This document shows, piece by piece, positions 63,431 through 64,000 of a stretch of 64,000 bases of DNA. The notes below the pieces were generated by a model that was not told the origin of the DNA, ran no database searches, and saw nothing but the letters and a program-made list of their open reading frames with translations. Numbering within the stretch: the stretch's first letter is position 1; each line of letters opens with the position of its first letter. The DNA comes from Phascolarctobacterium sp. (lineage in GTDB: Bacteria; Bacillota; Negativicutes; Acidaminococcales; Acidaminococcaceae), in the NCBI GenBank assembly GCA_030523325.1, contig JAUNIS010000005.1, forward strand, positions 24,915-88,914. Direction: 5' to 3'. The translations under genes were made by a program, and so were the position numbers.

Positions 63431-63511
63431 TTACTTTTTAAACAAGTTAATGATCGCAATAACAAGTAATGCGAAAGCGATCATTAGAGATAATGCTTCG
63501 TAAACCGTCAT
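63431..63511 (-). CDS. Holin-like type I toxin (TxpA/Hol_Tox type)
   Basis: A 26-residue peptide, MTVYEALSLMIAFALLVIAI then INLFKK: the MTxYEALxLMI opening, one membrane helix and a basic end are the hallmark of Firmicute holin-like type I toxins. AGGAGGTGATTTCA precedes the ATG. A promoter (TTGCTT-17-TATAAT) lies at 63574-63602. The leader can fold TCTTCG/CGAAGA directly against the ribosome site, which would damp translation, as in other type I toxin mRNAs. The convergent RNA at 63315 is the likely antitoxin. Confidence 0.82.
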   Translation of the reverse strand: MTVYEALSLMIAFALLVIAIINLFKK

Positions 63512-63573
63512 TGAAATCACCTCCTCTTCGTGAACCGAAGAAGAAAAGCCGGACCAATAATCCTCTTAACCAT

Positions 63574-63602
63574 ATTATACATAAATCATGTTCGAAAAGC
63601 AA
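63574..63602 (-). promoter_or_regulatory. Promoter of the holin-like toxin gene
   Basis: Minus strand TTGCTT, exactly 17 nt, TATAAT; 62 bp upstream of the toxin ATG. Confidence 0.7.
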
Positions 63603-63632
63603 TATAAAATAAATTATTCCGTTCGTTAAAAA

Positions 63633-63655
63633 AGCCTGACCAAAAAGGTCAGGCT
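63633..63655 (-). terminator. Terminator after the Rpn-like gene
   Basis: AGCCTGACC / GGTCAGGCT, a perfect 9-bp stem with a 5-nt loop, followed on the minus strand by TTTTTTAACG. Confidence 0.85.
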
Positions 63656-63743
63656 AATTTTTTTTGAACTCAAGTTTTACACCAAACAGTTTTAATCCAT
63701 CGAGACTTCGTCTCGATTCCATAATTCCGAATTCCGAATTATT

Positions 63744-64000
63744 TCAAGTTTCTTCTGCAAGGACTTCTTCAGACAGCCTTTGCACAACTTCTAAACTAAG
63801 GCCGGAAGCACTTGCAATATCTTCAAGGGACAACTTACCTAATCTGATGAAATTTTTAGCAGTTTCAATTTTTCCTTCTGCACGACCCTCCGCGCGACCT
63901 TCTGCACGACCTTCTCGGCGTTCATCCTGCATTTGAGCACTTAAGCTTACCCAATTCATATCGCATTCCTTCCTTTCCTTAATTTCTTTGAGTTTGGCGT
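63744..64000 (-). CDS. C-terminal part of Rpn/PD-(D/E)XK transposase-like nuclease (5' end outside window)
   Basis: The frame is open to the window edge, so this is a fragment of at least 84 residues. It reads a charged helix (KLKEIKERKE), MNWVSLSAQMQDERREGRAE, three EGRA units (tandem 12-bp repeats), then ETAKNFIRLGKLSLEDIASA and GLSLEVVQRL. This tail, with EGxxEG repeats before a short helix-turn-helix-like segment, is typical of the Rpn recombination-promoting nuclease/PD-(D/E)XK transposase families. The catalytic part is not in view. Confidence 0.75.
   Translation of the reverse strand, partial: AKLKEIKERKECDMNWVSLSAQMQDERREGRAEGRAEGRAEGKIETAKNFIRLGKLSLEDIASASGLSLEVVQRLSEEVLAEET

Overview
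The window is a 64 kb stretch of a low-GC anaerobic chromosome. Its gene repertoire is Firmicute-like: FakA/DegV proteins, a PerR/Fur-type regulator, a WalJ-type hydrolase, a holin-like type I toxin, and strong AGGAGG ribosome sites throughout. It also carries a TonB-dependent outer-membrane receptor ending in Phe, so the cell has an outer membrane. With methylmalonyl-CoA-type chemistry, a biotin-dependent carboxyltransferase subunit, an [FeFe] hydrogenase and TRAP/Na+ symporters, the best guess is a Negativicute, probably of the Acidaminococcaceae (Phascolarctobacterium or Acidaminococcus type). This is inferred from gene content and was not tested by a search. No rRNA, tRNA or CRISPR was seen.

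1-9.2 kb: the end of an ArsC/Spx-like gene, a small EamA protein and a LysR regulator divergent from a six-gene acyl-CoA operon: CoA-transferase, B12 mutase large subunit, MmgE/PrpD protein, B12 mutase small subunit, carboxyltransferase, hotdog thioesterase. It resembles the succinate-to-propionate route, but with a PrpD-family enzyme inserted between the mutase subunits, no epimerase, and a mutase whose pocket differs from methylmalonyl-CoA mutase.

9.4-19.8 kb: transporter, flavodoxin, LysR, alpha/beta hydrolase, endonuclease IV, then a TonB receptor/binding-protein/LysR block framed by two perfect 125-bp direct repeats, then a DAACS symporter. 20.1-25.4 kb: an unusual operon of MetA-like acyltransferase, cyclase-family hydrolase, aminotransferase and cupin, convergent with a 2-enoate-reductase-like flavoenzyme. 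25.6-31.1 kb: housekeeping block (RlmH, HtrA, WalJ, Fur, FakA, DegV). 31.3-36.1 kb: TAXI-TRAP transporter and an [FeFe] hydrogenase. 36.3-44 kb: ispE, a GntR regulator, a nucleotidyltransferase, glmU, prs, a YkvI-like protein, a polysaccharide deacetylase and pth. 44.1-47.7 kb: a glycine-riboswitch-controlled AGCS symporter, YbjQ, a DapF-fold protein, and a free-standing cobalamin-riboswitch-like RNA with a perfect consensus promoter and no downstream gene.

47.9-57.0 kb: a complete aromatic amino acid supra-operon on the minus strand (aroF, tyrA, aroB, aroA, aroC, pheA, aroE, aroK, aroQ). It is preceded by a Tyr-rich 32-residue leader peptide, an antiterminator segment and a strand-specific terminator hairpin, which together form a textbook attenuator. 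TyrA carries the same N-terminal ferredoxin-like regulatory domain as the DAHP synthase. 57.1-64 kb: an accessory region with an unknown gene, a two-gene McrBC-type restriction system, and a 1.5 kb gene-poor stretch holding a TxpA/RatA-like type I toxin-antitoxin locus plus two other candidate hydrophobic micro-ORFs, ending in the C-terminal part of an Rpn/transposase-like nuclease with EGRA tandem repeats.
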